Shown here piece by piece: positions 1 through 7,960 of a stretch of DNA of 64,000 bases. The stretch covers positions 2,170,001 through 2,234,000 of the forward strand of contig CP012388.1 in the NCBI GenBank assembly GCA_001708385.1, written 5' to 3'. This DNA comes from Flavobacterium psychrophilum. Its GTDB lineage: Bacteria; Bacteroidota; Bacteroidia; Flavobacteriales; Flavobacteriaceae. Below the pieces are notes generated by a model. The model did not search any database. It saw only the letters and a list, made by a program, of their open reading frames with translations, and had not been told where the DNA came from. How positions within the stretch are numbered: the first letter of the stretch is position 1; the number at the start of each line of letters is the position of its first letter. A program made the position numbers and the translations under genes.

Positions 1-235
1 GGTTGTTGTTTTTCTTCAGCCAGTTGCCAATAATTACTTCCGATTCTCCTCCCTCGTTTCCGGGAGCCCATCTTGAATATACATCGGCTGTATCTATAAA
101 GTTGAAACCTGCACCTGTAAAGGCGTCCAGTATCTCAAAAGATTGTTTTTCGTCTATCGTCCATCCAAAAACATTTCCCCCAAAAGTTACGGGGTACACG
201 TGCAAATTCGTATTGCCAAGCTGTCTTTTTTCCAT
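1..235 (-). CDS. Aldo/keto reductase, N-terminal part (cut by window edge)
   Basis: The minus strand from the ATG at 235 to the window edge encodes the first 78 or so residues of an aldo/keto reductase. It begins MEKRQLGNTNLHVYPVTFGG, a typical NADPH-binding barrel start, and carries FNFIDTADVYSRW, the family motif with the catalytic Asp (DTAxxY), near residues 47-59. Members reduce aldehydes and ketones with NADPH in the cytoplasm; the substrate cannot be told. The upstream Gfo/Idh/MocA gene stops only 5 bp before this start, so the two are probably one transcript. The C-terminal three quarters lie outside the window. Confidence 0.88.
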   Translation of the reverse strand, partial: MEKRQLGNTNLHVYPVTFGGNVFGWTIDEKQSFEILDAFTGAGFNFIDTADVYSRWAPGNEGGESEVIIGNWLKKNNN

Positions 236-240
236 GGTGT

Positions 241-1284
241 TTATTTTAATGCTATAATTTTTTTCTGTTCGCTGCTTGCACTTGCGGCGTCTATAATTTT
301 CATGGTCTTAATACCATCTGCAGCAGTTACAGGTTCTTCTTTATCTTCTGTTATGGCTAGGTAAACACCATCAAACAGGTCGTAGTAATTACCCTGAAGC
401 GTAGGTAGGGTTTTACGTACTTCTTTGCCGTTTATATCGGTATGCAGCAATCCTTCTTTACCAGCCGGCTCTGTACCCCATTCATTCCTGTTTGGCTTTT
501 CGCCTGTCTTGAGTACATCTTCCTGAATATCGCCACGCTCTTTTAAGAACGATCCTTTCTTACCGTGAACCACATAGGCAGGAACTGCCTCCCTCACAAA
601 AAATCCGGCTTTAAGCCTTACCCTTTTTTCAGGGTAGTATAGTGTAATATCAAACCAGTCATCAACTAATGAGTTTTCTCTTGTTATCCTTACATCGCCA
701 TGCACAGCTTCAGGATAGCCAAATAAATGCAATGCCTGATCTATAATATGCGGACCAAGGTCTCTCAATACCCCGGCACCTGCATTTGCAGTTTCTTTAT
801 GGGTTTTAGGACTAAGGCTGGGGTTATATCTATCGAAATGGAACTCTGCTTCAACAATATCGCCCAACAGGTTTTGGTCTACCACCTGCTTTACCGTTTT
901 AAAATCGCTATCCCAACGGCGGTTTTGGTATACGGTTAGTTTCAACCCTTTTTCTTTGGCTATTGTATTAAGCTCTTCTGCTTCGGCTGCTGTAGTAGTA
1001 AATGCTTTTTCTACCAATGCATGCTTGCCGGCAAGTAAAACCTTTTTTGCGAATTCGTAGTGGGTTTCTACGGGTGTATTTACAACCACAAGGTCTACAT
1101 CGTCTGCCAAAAGTTCTTCAAGCGAACTATAGCTTTTTACCTGTGGGTAATCGTTTTGTATTAGTTTTTTACTGCGCTCCCACGAGCCCGTGAGTTCAAA
1201 GCCTTCGTGCAGCGTTAAAAACGGCGCATGAAATACGCGCCCCGACATTCCGTAAGACAGCAGTGCTGTTTTAATTTTTTTCAT
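241..1284 (-). CDS. Gfo/Idh/MocA family oxidoreductase
   Basis: A 347-residue cytoplasmic NAD(P)-dependent oxidoreductase. The N-terminal Rossmann domain (about residues 1-125) opens with KTALLSYGMSGRVFHAPF and contains VEKAF, the version here of the family's EKP motif that places the catalytic lysine near the nicotinamide. The rest (about 130-340) is the alpha/beta substrate domain, with GAGVLRDLGPHIIDQALHLFG, in which Asp and His are typical active-site residues. The length is normal. It resembles YdgJ-type sugar or inositol dehydrogenases, but the substrate is unknown. It lies directly upstream of the aldo/keto reductase. The start is the only good ATG, and a hairpin repeat lies just upstream of it. 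Confidence 0.9.
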   Translation of the reverse strand: MKKIKTALLSYGMSGRVFHAPFLTLHEGFELTGSWERSKKLIQNDYPQVKSYSSLEELLADDVDLVVVNTPVETHYEFAKKVLLAGKHALVEKAFTTTAAEAEELNTIAKEKGLKLTVYQNRRWDSDFKTVKQVVDQNLLGDIVEAEFHFDRYNPSLSPKTHKETANAGAGVLRDLGPHIIDQALHLFGYPEAVHGDVRITRENSLVDDWFDITLYYPEKRVRLKAGFFVREAVPAYVVHGKKGSFLKERGDIQEDVLKTGEKPNRNEWGTEPAGKEGLLHTDINGKEVRKTLPTLQGNYYDLFDGVYLAITEDKEEPVTAADGIKTMKIIDAASASSEQKKIIALK

Positions 1285-1290
1285 TTTTTC

Positions 1291-1335
1291 TCCTCACCCC
1301 CGACCCCCTCTCCGAAAGAGAGGGGAGCGAGTGGC
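1291..1335. repeat. CTCACCCC-type intergenic hairpin repeat, copy 1
   Basis: The sequence TCCTCACCCC followed by CCCCTCTCCGAAAGAGAGGGG forms a strong hairpin between two minus-strand genes. Related CTCACC/CTCTCC units occur at about 16936 and 23714 in this window. Such GC-rich CTCACCCC...GGAGAGGG units are widespread intergenic repeats in bacterial genomes. The hairpin may also limit read-through between genes. Confidence 0.6.
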
Positions 1336-1426
1336 ATTATATTTATTAATAAAATCTAAAGCAGTATTCAGCGACTCTTCCTTCGTCAGATTGACAAAAC
1401 TGAAAACTGCGATTGATCACTGAAAA

Positions 1427-2506
1427 TTAATCCTGTAGTTTAGCGCGTTCGTATTGTTTAGGCCACATTACCTGTTTGTTATGTAGGTCGTGGGCAAAAG
1501 TAAGCCCGATATAAGGGTCACGAAGTGCTTCGCGGGCAAAGAAAACCAGGTCGGCCTTGCCACTGCTTACTATCTCTTCTGCCTGTTCTGCCTCGGTTAT
1601 AAGCCCAACAGCTCCCGTGCAAATGTGTGCTTCTTTCTTAACACGTTCTGCAATTGGCACCTGGTAGTTTGGCCCAACGGGTATTTTTTGATGTGAAACT
1701 GCCCCACCCGATGAGCAGTCTATTATATCCACGCCATTTTGCTTAAGCTCTTTAGCAAGCGTAACAGAGTCGTCTTCATTCCATCCGCCTTCAGCCCAGT
1801 CGGTACCGGAAATCCTTACAAACAATGGCAGGTCGCCCGGCCATTCCAGTTTTACTGCGTCAAGTATTTCTAAAAGAAGTCGGATTCGGTTTTCAAAGCT
1901 TCCGCCGTATTTGTCGGTACGCTGGTTGCATAGCGGCGACAGGAACTGGTGAATAAGGTAACCATGCGCAGCGTGAATTTCAAGTACTTTATAGCCTGCT
2001 TCGCGTGCACGCCCTGCTGCCTGTTTAAAATCGTGAATAACCTTGGCTATACCATCGGTATCGAGTTCAAGGGGAGGCAATGCTTCTTCATCATGGTAGC
2101 GTATAGAGCTGGGTGCAACAGTCTGCCAGCCATCTTCCTGAAGCGTTAATTTCCTGTTTCCCTGCCATGGTGACGATGTACTTGCTTTCCGGCCTGCATG
2201 TGCCAGCTGTATTCCGGGGAATGCATTTTGCTGAAGTATAAACGATGTTATCTGTTTGTATTTTTCTATGTGCTCATCTTTCCAGATTCCCAGGTCTTCC
2301 GGCGATATCCTGCCTTCCGGTGATACTGCTGTAGCTTCCTGTATGATAAGCCCTGCACCGCCCACTGCACGCGAGCCAAGGTGTACAAGGTGCCAGTCAT
2401 TAGCAAAGCCGTCTTCGGCAGAGTACTGGCACATAGGAGATATTACGATTCTGTTTTTTAAAATGATGCTTTTTATCTGTAATAGCGAAAACAATGGTGA
2501 AGCCAT
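1427..2506 (-). CDS. Old yellow enzyme family NADH:flavin oxidoreductase (YqjM-like)
   Basis: A 359-residue FMN-dependent ene-reductase with a TIM-barrel fold. It starts with SPLFSLLQIKSIILKNRIV, followed by SPMCQYSAEDG, which has the Cys that tunes the flavin in the YqjM class, then HLVHLGSRAVGGAGLI and IQLAHAGRKAS. The pair of histidines in LEIHAAHGYLIHQFLSP is typical. The C-terminal GKADLVFFAREALRDP belongs to the phosphate-binding part for FMN. It reduces activated C=C bonds of enones with NAD(P)H in the cytoplasm; the natural substrate is unknown. A 140 bp gap with a repeat separates it from the next gene, so it may be transcribed alone. Confidence 0.93.
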   Translation of the reverse strand: MASPLFSLLQIKSIILKNRIVISPMCQYSAEDGFANDWHLVHLGSRAVGGAGLIIQEATAVSPEGRISPEDLGIWKDEHIEKYKQITSFILQQNAFPGIQLAHAGRKASTSSPWQGNRKLTLQEDGWQTVAPSSIRYHDEEALPPLELDTDGIAKVIHDFKQAAGRAREAGYKVLEIHAAHGYLIHQFLSPLCNQRTDKYGGSFENRIRLLLEILDAVKLEWPGDLPLFVRISGTDWAEGGWNEDDSVTLAKELKQNGVDIIDCSSGGAVSHQKIPVGPNYQVPIAERVKKEAHICTGAVGLITEAEQAEEIVSSGKADLVFFAREALRDPYIGLTFAHDLHNKQVMWPKQYERAKLQD

Positions 2507-2707
2507 AAGTTTTATCTTTTAGTAGTTAAGGTGAAGCCAAAAATGGCGCGGTAGGCAGTATTATAAGGGGTTCGCCCTTTGCAAGTAAATACGCGTACGG
2601 TAAATTTACCCTACAAAATTTAAACTGCAAGGGTAAAATTTAATTATTAACAAACATTTAAACCCTTAACGCTACAATTAAAGTAATCACTGTAAAACAG
2701 AAAACAC

Positions 2708-2715
2708 TATTTTTG
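2708..2715 (+). promoter_or_regulatory. Bacteroidetes -7 element upstream of rseP
   Basis: TATTTTTG matches the Bacteroidetes housekeeping consensus TAnnTTTG and lies 31 bp before the rseP ATG. No clear -33 TTTG is visible at the expected spacing. Confidence 0.45.
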
Positions 2716-2746
2716 TGCGTTTATATAAGGAATTTAATACTTTAAA

Positions 2747-4072
2747 ATGGATACACTCGTACAGATTGCCCAATTAGTTCTCATGTTGTCGATACTTGTA
2801 ATTCTTCATGAATTTGGGCATTACATAACTGCTAAAATGTTTAAGGTAAGGGTAGAAAAGTTTTACCTTTTTATGGATGCCGGATTCGCGCTTTTCAAGA
2901 AGAAGATAGGTGAAACCGAATGGGGAATCGGGTGGCTGCCTATCGGCGGGTATGTAAAACTATCGGGGATGATAGACGAGAGTATGGACACCGACCAGAT
3001 GAAAAGCGAGCCACAGCCGTGGGAATTCCGTTCTAAACCGGCATGGCAAAGGCTTATTATTATGCTTGGCGGTATTATTGTTAATGTAGTTCTTGCCTGG
3101 TTTATATTTACTATGGTGTATTGCACCTATGGTAAAAAATATGTTTCTACAGAGCTTATTCAAAAAGACGGACTTGCCTTTGGTGAGGTTGGAAAAAAAG
3201 CAGGATTTCAGGACGGTGACAAAATTGTTAGCGTAGATGGTAAATTTCAGGCGCGATTTGACCGAATGATACTTGATGTTCTTTTAGGAGATGACGTTAA
3301 AGTAGAACGCGACGGGAAAATTATCGACGTCAAGCTCACAGATCAAAACAAAAAGGACATACTTGACAAAGAAGGCAAGGAGTTTATACAGCCAAAAGCT
3401 GTTAAGACTGTTTATGTACAAGAAGTTACAGAAGGATCTAACGCTGAAAAGGCAGGTCTCGAAGCAGGTGATATGATTACGGCAGTTAACGACCGAAAAT
3501 TTGAGAAATTTGGCGATAGCAACGAAATTATACAGAGTTATAAAAACGACAGTATTCGATTAAGCGTAATTCGCGACAACCGCCCCATAATTGTTAAAGG
3601 TTTGGTGAGCAATGAAGGTACTTTTGGATTCAGGCAGCTGCCTACAGGACTTATAGTAGAAAAATATAATTTCTTTACCGCTATACCTAAAGCTATAGAA
3701 GAATCATACAGCCTTATCGTTTATAACGTAAAACAGTTTAAGCTTATCCTTCGCCCTTCAACGGGTGCTTACAAGCACGTAAAAAGTGTTGTTGGTATTG
3801 CCAACGCTATGCCTACTTCATGGGATTGGGAATTTTTCTGGAAATTTACAGCACTATTTTCAATTGGTCTTGCCTTTATGAACATACTGCCAATACCGGG
3901 ATTAGATGGTGGTCACGCCATTTTTACCATAGCAGAAATGATAACAGGAAGAAAATTAAATGATAAAGCTGCCGGAGTAGTGCAAACTGTGGGTATGGTT
4001 ATTTTATTAAGCCTCATGGTGTTAACTTTCGGTAAAGATATCTACGAGATTATAGCTCGAAAATTCTTTTAA
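2747..4072 (+). CDS. rseP: RseP family site-2 zinc protease
   Basis: A 441-residue membrane zinc protease that cuts substrates inside the membrane, classically anti-sigma factors and signal-peptide remnants. The first membrane segment carries HEFGH at residues 21-25, which binds zinc. The last third carries NILPIPGLDGGHAIF, the second conserved metal-binding motif (LDGG), followed by further hydrophobic segments. Two PDZ-like regions lie between, one around QKDGLAFGEVGKKAGFQDGD and one around VTEGSNAEKAGLEAGD. Length and order fit the family. It is transcribed alone, with a TAnnTTTG element upstream, and the tRNA promoter follows its stop codon. Confidence 0.95.
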   Translation: MDTLVQIAQLVLMLSILVILHEFGHYITAKMFKVRVEKFYLFMDAGFALFKKKIGETEWGIGWLPIGGYVKLSGMIDESMDTDQMKSEPQPWEFRSKPAWQRLIIMLGGIIVNVVLAWFIFTMVYCTYGKKYVSTELIQKDGLAFGEVGKKAGFQDGDKIVSVDGKFQARFDRMILDVLLGDDVKVERDGKIIDVKLTDQNKKDILDKEGKEFIQPKAVKTVYVQEVTEGSNAEKAGLEAGDMITAVNDRKFEKFGDSNEIIQSYKNDSIRLSVIRDNRPIIVKGLVSNEGTFGFRQLPTGLIVEKYNFFTAIPKAIEESYSLIVYNVKQFKLILRPSTGAYKHVKSVVGIANAMPTSWDWEFFWKFTALFSIGLAFMNILPIPGLDGGHAIFTIAEMITGRKLNDKAAGVVQTVGMVILLSLMVLTFGKDIYEIIARKFF

Positions 4073-4088
4073 ATTTTTTCCGATTTTG

Positions 4089-4119
4089 TTTGCAGAAACT
4101 AAAAATCGTTATATATTTG
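4089..4119 (+). promoter_or_regulatory. Promoter of the tRNA genes (TTTG-N19-TATATTTG)
   Basis: TTTG at 4089-4092 and TATATTTG at 4112-4119 are separated by 19 bp, matching both halves of the Bacteroidetes sigma-A promoter. It lies about 105 bp upstream of tRNA-Asn and would drive the tRNA pair. Confidence 0.65.
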
Positions 4120-4224
4120 CACCGCAATAAAGGCATTACGCCAGTAAGCAAAACAAGTTCTTTACGACACATAATGTAATAAAATCTAACACTAGTTAGA
4201 ACGTTACAACAACAATATACAGTT

Positions 4225-4298
4225 TCCTCCTTAGCTCAGTTGGTTAGAGCATCTGACTGTTAATCAGAGGGTCCTTGGTTCGAGCCCAAGAGGGGGAG
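4225..4298 (+). tRNA. tRNA-Asn (anticodon GTT)
   Basis: A 74-nt cloverleaf. The acceptor stem TCCTCCT pairs with AGGGGGA, the anticodon stem is TCTGA/TCAGA with loop CTGTTAA (anticodon GTT), and the T arm is CTTGG/CCAAG around TTCGAGC. The discriminator base is G, and CCA is not encoded, as is usual in this phylum. Confidence 0.96.
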
Positions 4299-4303
4299 CA
4301 ACT

Positions 4304-4335
4304 AAAGGCTATCAGAAATGATGGCCTTTTTTTTT
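4304..4335 (+). terminator. Intrinsic terminator after tRNA-Asn
   Basis: GGCTATCA-GAAA-TGATGGCC, a GNRA-capped 8-bp stem, is followed by a run of nine T. It lies in the 40-bp gap between the two tRNA genes, so tRNA-Arg may depend on read-through. Confidence 0.75.
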
Positions 4336-4338
4336 CAT

Positions 4339-4410
4339 GGCTTCGTAGTTCAACGGATAGAATGGGAGTTTCCTAAACTTTTGATCCAAGTTCGATTCTT
4401 GGCGAGGCTA
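4339..4410 (+). tRNA. tRNA-Arg (anticodon CCT)
   Basis: A 72-nt cloverleaf. The acceptor GGCTTCG pairs with CGAGGCT (with G-T pairs), the D stem is GTTC/GAAT, the anticodon stem GGAGT/ACTTT closes loop TTCCTAA with anticodon CCT, and the T arm is CCAAG-TTCGATT-CTTGG. The discriminator is A. It reads the rare AGG codon. Confidence 0.92.
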
Positions 4411-4414
4411 CAAG

Positions 4415-4458
4415 ACCGGAAAGGAGTGAGAAATCATCTTTTTTCCGGTTTTTTTTTA
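4415..4458 (+). terminator. Intrinsic terminator after tRNA-Arg
   Basis: ACCGGAAA pairs with TTTCCGGT across a short AT-rich loop and is followed by a T run, closing the tRNA unit. Confidence 0.75.
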
Positions 4459-4472
4459 TTTTGTAACTTTCT

Positions 4473-4997
4473 ATGATCAATTTCTTAAATCATCTAATGA
4501 GGGTAAAAGTCAAGAAAAACCACAATCCGATTAACGAGAGGTTCACTATATACGATTGTATTAATAGTATTCCCTTTGAATTACAACTAGATAATTACGA
4601 AATGGGTTCCGGAATAATTTATGCCCGTAACCTGAATGATGGAAATTTTATTGAGTTTAATTTTGTAAAAAAATCAAAAATACTTTTTGGCATTCTGTTA
4701 GTGAGTGTCAATAAAGAAAATGTTGAAAGTGTAGACTACACACCATTATTTCCTAAGGATGATAACTTATATTTATGTTATATAGATGGACGTGTACCTA
4801 TTAATACTTCAGCCCCGACTAAGATTCTAAAAGGTAATAGCTTTATTCAAATCTACTGGTCAGAGAATGTTTCCCAAATTAAATATTACAGGATAAGCGA
4901 AAAGTGTTCAATAGGATTAAACGATAATAACTATTTAGAATCGGTTGTAATAGAATCTATAGATAAGGAAACTATACACACCATTTTTGGCTATTAA
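4473..4997 (+). CDS. Hypothetical protein next to tRNA-Arg
   Basis: A 174-residue protein I do not recognise. It has no signal peptide and no membrane segment, and is rich in Asn, Ile, Lys and Tyr. It ends in ESVVIESIDKETIHTIFGY. An alternative ATG at residue 9 (MRVKVKKNHN) would also serve as a start. The gene sits immediately after the terminator of tRNA-Arg, a common entry point for accessory DNA, and its base composition is visibly more AT-rich than rseP. No promoter element was found. Its predicted beta-strand-like alternation could suit an immunity or small beta-sandwich protein, but that is a guess. Confidence 0.7.
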   Translation: MINFLNHLMRVKVKKNHNPINERFTIYDCINSIPFELQLDNYEMGSGIIYARNLNDGNFIEFNFVKKSKILFGILLVSVNKENVESVDYTPLFPKDDNLYLCYIDGRVPINTSAPTKILKGNSFIQIYWSENVSQIKYYRISEKCSIGLNDNNYLESVVIESIDKETIHTIFGY

Positions 4998-5103
4998 AGC
5001 AGCTTTTTTATTTATATTCGTTTTTCTATTCAAGTAAAAATGGCATTAATCAATAATCAAATCATATAGCGGGAATAGAGAAACACATAAACAATCAAAA
5101 CCT

Positions 5104-5652
5104 ATGAACCCAAAAAGTATTTGTGCAATCGGACTATTCTTTTTTGTCCTGAGCTATATAATGTTCGCGCAGGGTTCTAAACTAGCATACTTTCAGAAGC
5201 CAATAGATTTTGCGCACTGGTTTAACCTCGTCGGCGCTATATTGCTTTTTTCATTTAACAAAGTATTTTCGAAGAACACTCTTAATACCACAGCAGCTTT
5301 TGTAACCACGCTAGGCATTATCGCTCATATAGGGCTATGTACCATCGACTTTATAATGTGGAGTTTCGGAAACGACGATATAGCGAGAACAGCATTAAGA
5401 GAACATATTAGCAATACCCCTTCCATTTTATATCCTTTTATAATAATTGGTCCATCGTTACTATTTGTAGGGTTAGCAATGCATGCCCTAAATTTTATTA
5501 AAGCCAATACAATACCTTCGTTAATGGTAATAATCGGAGCGCCTGCAGTAGGCTTTTCATTTTTTATAATAAAAAACGGAACTTACATGGTATTAAGCTG
5601 CCTGCTCTTTGCACTGGGATTATTGCTGCTTCTTTATAGAAAGGAAAAATAA
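5104..5652 (+). CDS. Hypothetical integral membrane protein
   Basis: A 182-residue membrane protein with about five or six hydrophobic segments, starting with MNPKSICAIGLFFFVLSYIMF, then FNLVGAILLFSF, AAFVTTLGIIAHIGLC, ILYPFIIIGPSLLFVGLAM, LMVIIGAPAVGFSFFII and VLSCLLFALGLLLLLY, ending in a charged tail RKEK. I recognise no motif. It sits alone in the AT-rich accessory stretch after the tRNA genes, 106 bp after the previous hypothetical gene, and both may have arrived together. Confidence 0.7.
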   Translation: MNPKSICAIGLFFFVLSYIMFAQGSKLAYFQKPIDFAHWFNLVGAILLFSFNKVFSKNTLNTTAAFVTTLGIIAHIGLCTIDFIMWSFGNDDIARTALREHISNTPSILYPFIIIGPSLLFVGLAMHALNFIKANTIPSLMVIIGAPAVGFSFFIIKNGTYMVLSCLLFALGLLLLLYRKEK

Positions 5653-5750
5653 TTCGTGTAGTATTCACTTTCTCATCATCAATCAAAGCAGCTCATTTGG
5701 TTAAATTTTGTACAATTTGCAAAACCTGTTAAGGTAAAGGAAATCTGATC

Positions 5751-5867
5751 ATGTATATGCTATATACTACTGATATTGACAACAAAATAAAGCAGGAAAG
5801 TTTGCCTATGAATTTTACCGATATAAAAGAATTAAATATCGCTGATATAAGTGTAGACGAAAAATAA
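5751..5867 (+). CDS. Possible 38-residue ORF in a gap without genes
   Basis: The 290-bp stretch between the membrane protein and the minus-strand secreted protein holds one short ATG-to-TAA frame, MYMLYTTDIDNK ending ADISVDEK. It may be a remnant of a longer gene or chance. I see no ribosome-binding site or homology that supports it strongly. Confidence 0.2.
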   Translation: MYMLYTTDIDNKIKQESLPMNFTDIKELNIADISVDEK

Positions 5868-5890
5868 GGTAAATCTCCATTAATTGTATA

Positions 5891-5923
5891 AAAAAAGAGA
5901 CCTTCCTAAGAAAGCCTCTTTTC
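5891..5923 (-). terminator. Terminator of the 5945-6310 gene
   Basis: On the minus strand GAGGCTTTC-TTAG-GAAGGTCTC forms a 9-bp stem followed by seven T, 22 bp after the stop codon of the minus-strand gene. Confidence 0.75.
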
Positions 5924-5944
5924 CAATTGTTTGCAGTCGGTTTA

Positions 5945-6310
5945 TTAAGCCGCAACTTCTTTTATAAATTCACCGTTATTTTTGTAATAAGCGGCTACGT
6001 CTTTACCATCTTTAGTAAGTACTAATTTGTACTCAGATCCGTCTTCAGCTTTTAGTGCTTCAACCAACGAATATCCCTGGTACTTAGCTACCGCTTCTTT
6101 TAGTACTTCCGGGGCAATCTCTGCCTGCTGTACTTTAGTATATTCTTTTTCCTGATCAGCAGAAGCTGTCGTAGCAGGGGCTACTGTAGCTGCTGTTGCA
6201 GGCGCTGTAGAAGGTGTTGTTTGTGTTGTTACCGGTACTTGTGTTGCTGGAGTTTGTGCATTTACTGCTAGTCCTAAAACTAATGCAGCTGCTAAAAATA
6301 AATTTTTCAT
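5945..6310 (-). CDS. Small secreted protein with Ala/Thr/Pro linker
   Basis: A 121-residue exported protein. A signal peptide (MKNLFLAAALVLGLAVNAQ) is followed by a low-complexity linker made of Thr, Pro, Ala and Val (about residues 20-50). A compact domain of about 65 residues follows, containing EVLKEAVAKYQGYSLVEALK and YKLVLTKDGKDVAAYYKNNGEF. This resembles the small PepSY-like or BLIP-like periplasmic fold common in Bacteroidetes, but I cannot assign a family. It is monocistronic, with its own terminator. No promoter consensus is obvious upstream. Confidence 0.75.
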   Translation of the reverse strand: MKNLFLAAALVLGLAVNAQTPATQVPVTTQTTPSTAPATAATVAPATTASADQEKEYTKVQQAEIAPEVLKEAVAKYQGYSLVEALKAEDGSEYKLVLTKDGKDVAAYYKNNGEFIKEVAA

Positions 6311-6481
6311 AATCTTATATTTTATATTGTTGTTATCTGCTTATAGTTAATGAAAGAACCATACCACAGCAATCAAAAACACCTAAATACTTTATTTACA
6401 GGCAAATAAACATTTTGTAAATGGCTGTTTTTCTGAGGAATTCCACAGATTTTTGTAGAACGTCCACAAAATATTAGCGTT

Positions 6482-6497
6482 TTTGCCATATGGCAAA
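6482..6497. promoter_or_regulatory. Perfect palindrome TTTGCCATATGGCAAA, likely operator
   Basis: A perfect 16-bp palindrome 34 bp before the Crp/Fnr-type regulator. A near-identical copy, TTTGCCAAATGGCAAA, precedes the next gene at 7107. The pairing suggests the regulator binds both. Confidence 0.65.
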
Positions 6498-6530
6498 TAA
6501 TGATGTACCCTCATTTATTACCTTTATTGT

Positions 6531-7097
6531 ATGGAACAGATTATAAACAAGCTGCTGCAATTTGGAAATTTAAACCCGCAGCAAATAGAACTCATAACAC
6601 AGCATGCAGCTGAACTTCATATTAAAAAGGGAGAATACTTTTCTGAGGCAGGGAAAATTTCAAAACGGGTAGGCTTCTTAACCGATGGTGTATTCCGTAT
6701 ATGTTTCTACGGAAAAAAGGGTGAAGACTTTACGCGCTACTTTATAATAGAAAATATGTTTGTGGTAGACCTTGACAGTTTTTATAACGAGATACCATCC
6801 TCTGTATATGTAGAGGCCGTCACCGATTGCACCTTAATTATTTTTGAAAAAGCAGATTTTCACCATCTTGCCAATACTATAATTGGCTGGAATGAGATAT
6901 TCACTAAAATATCCACCAGTGCGCTTGGTTTTAAAGCCCGCGCCAGCAGTGTCATGCTCACACAGGATGCCTCGGAACGTTATCTTGCTTTCTTAACCCA
7001 ATATCCGGGCCTGGCAAACAGGATACCACTTTCTAACCTGGCCTCCTATCTTGGTATTACACAGTCTTCCTTAAGCAGGATCAGAAAAAACATCTGA
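6531..7097 (+). CDS. Crp/Fnr family transcriptional regulator
   Basis: A 188-residue regulator. The N-terminal cyclic-nucleotide-binding-like beta-roll (about residues 20-115) includes IKKGEYFSEAGKISKRVGFLTDGVFRI and VDLDSFYNEIPSSVYVEAVTDC. A C-terminal winged helix ends in IPLSNLASYLGITQSSLSRIRK, a typical recognition helix. The cNMP phosphate cassette (RGExxGE-like) is absent, so the ligand is probably not cAMP, as in most Bacteroidetes members. It likely autoregulates through the palindrome at 6482 and controls the dehydrogenase just downstream, whose upstream region holds the second palindrome copy. The two form a small regulator-target pair. Confidence 0.9.
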   Translation: MEQIINKLLQFGNLNPQQIELITQHAAELHIKKGEYFSEAGKISKRVGFLTDGVFRICFYGKKGEDFTRYFIIENMFVVDLDSFYNEIPSSVYVEAVTDCTLIIFEKADFHHLANTIIGWNEIFTKISTSALGFKARASSVMLTQDASERYLAFLTQYPGLANRIPLSNLASYLGITQSSLSRIRKNI

Positions 7098-7106
7098 TCA
7101 TTGCTT

Positions 7107-7122
7107 TTTGCCAAATGGCAAA
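7107..7122. promoter_or_regulatory. Second copy of the palindrome, TTTGCCAAATGGCAAA
   Basis: It differs from the perfect palindrome at 6482 only at the centre. It lies 9 bp after the regulator stop and 54 bp before the SDR start, as expected for an operator of the dehydrogenase. Confidence 0.65.
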
Positions 7123-7176
7123 ATTTTATTTGCTGCGCTGCTTCACCTTTGCATTATAATCTTAAAAGATGATACA

Positions 7177-7902
7177 ATGAAAAAAACAGCATTAATTACC
7201 GGAGCCAATAAAAGCATTGGTTTTGAAACAGCAAAGCAACTGCTGGCTTTAGGATATAAAGTATTTATTGGCAGCCGCGATAAAGAAAGAGGACAAAAGG
7301 CTATAGACGAGCTTAACGCCGAAGGTTTTGACGATGTAGAAGTAATTCAGATAGAAGTAACCGATGAGGCATCAATAAATAATGCAGCAGCAGTACTTTC
7401 AGAAAAGATTCCCCATCTTGATGTGCTTATTAATAATGCCGGTATCCCGGGCATATTTCCGCAGGAGGCCAGCCAGGTATCTCAGGAAAATATTCGCGCT
7501 GTATTTGACACTAACTTTTTTGGGGTGATACAAACCACACAGGCTTTTCTTCCGCTATTAAAAAAATCAGATGAGCCACGCATCGTAAATGTATCAAGTG
7601 ACCTGGGTTCTTTGGGAAATCACACTAACCCTGACTATGATCATTATGATGTTAAGCTTACAGCTTATTGTTCTTCTAAAACTGCACTTAACGCCTATAC
7701 TGTTATGTTGGCTTACGAACTGAGAGACACTAACTTTAAAGTAAATAGCGTAAACCCCGGATATACGGCAACCGACTTCAATCACCATCAGGGTCCTAAA
7801 TCGGTACAGGAAGGTGCCGAACCTATTGTTAAATACGCTACTATAGGAAGCGACGGCCCAACAGGAAAATTCTTTAGTGATTTTGGTGAAACACCTTGGT
7901 AA
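7177..7902 (+). CDS. Short-chain dehydrogenase/reductase (SDR)
   Basis: A 241-residue classical SDR. The N-terminal TGANKSIGFETAKQL is the TGxxxGxG cofactor motif, NNAG follows at about residue 88, the catalytic Ser lies in VNVSSDLGS, and the Tyr-x-x-x-Lys pair is YCSSK. The C-terminal VNSVNPGYTATDFN contains the conserved PG. It should oxidise or reduce a small carbonyl compound with NAD(P)H. The frame is open further upstream, but the ATG at 7177 gives the canonical N terminus MKKTALITGANK and leaves the operator outside the gene. It is probably controlled by the neighbouring Crp/Fnr protein and may be induced by a reactive carbonyl or related stress. Confidence 0.93.
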   Translation: MKKTALITGANKSIGFETAKQLLALGYKVFIGSRDKERGQKAIDELNAEGFDDVEVIQIEVTDEASINNAAAVLSEKIPHLDVLINNAGIPGIFPQEASQVSQENIRAVFDTNFFGVIQTTQAFLPLLKKSDEPRIVNVSSDLGSLGNHTNPDYDHYDVKLTAYCSSKTALNAYTVMLAYELRDTNFKVNSVNPGYTATDFNHHQGPKSVQEGAEPIVKYATIGSDGPTGKFFSDFGETPW

Positions 7903-7905
7903 AAT

Positions 7906-7940
7906 AAAAAAGTCCGCACTACGCATGGTGCGGACTTTTT
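7906..7940. terminator. Bidirectional terminator
   Basis: AAAAAGTCCGCAC pairs perfectly with GTGCGGACTTTTT over an 8-nt loop. It serves the SDR gene on the plus strand and the membrane protein gene on the minus strand. Confidence 0.85.
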
Positions 7941-7960
7941 CTCTATAAATCAGATGATAA

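Noticed and set aside
7108..7176. Longer SDR start at 7108
   Set aside because: It would place the operator palindrome inside the gene and add residues not found in SDR proteins; the ATG at 7177 gives the usual N terminus.
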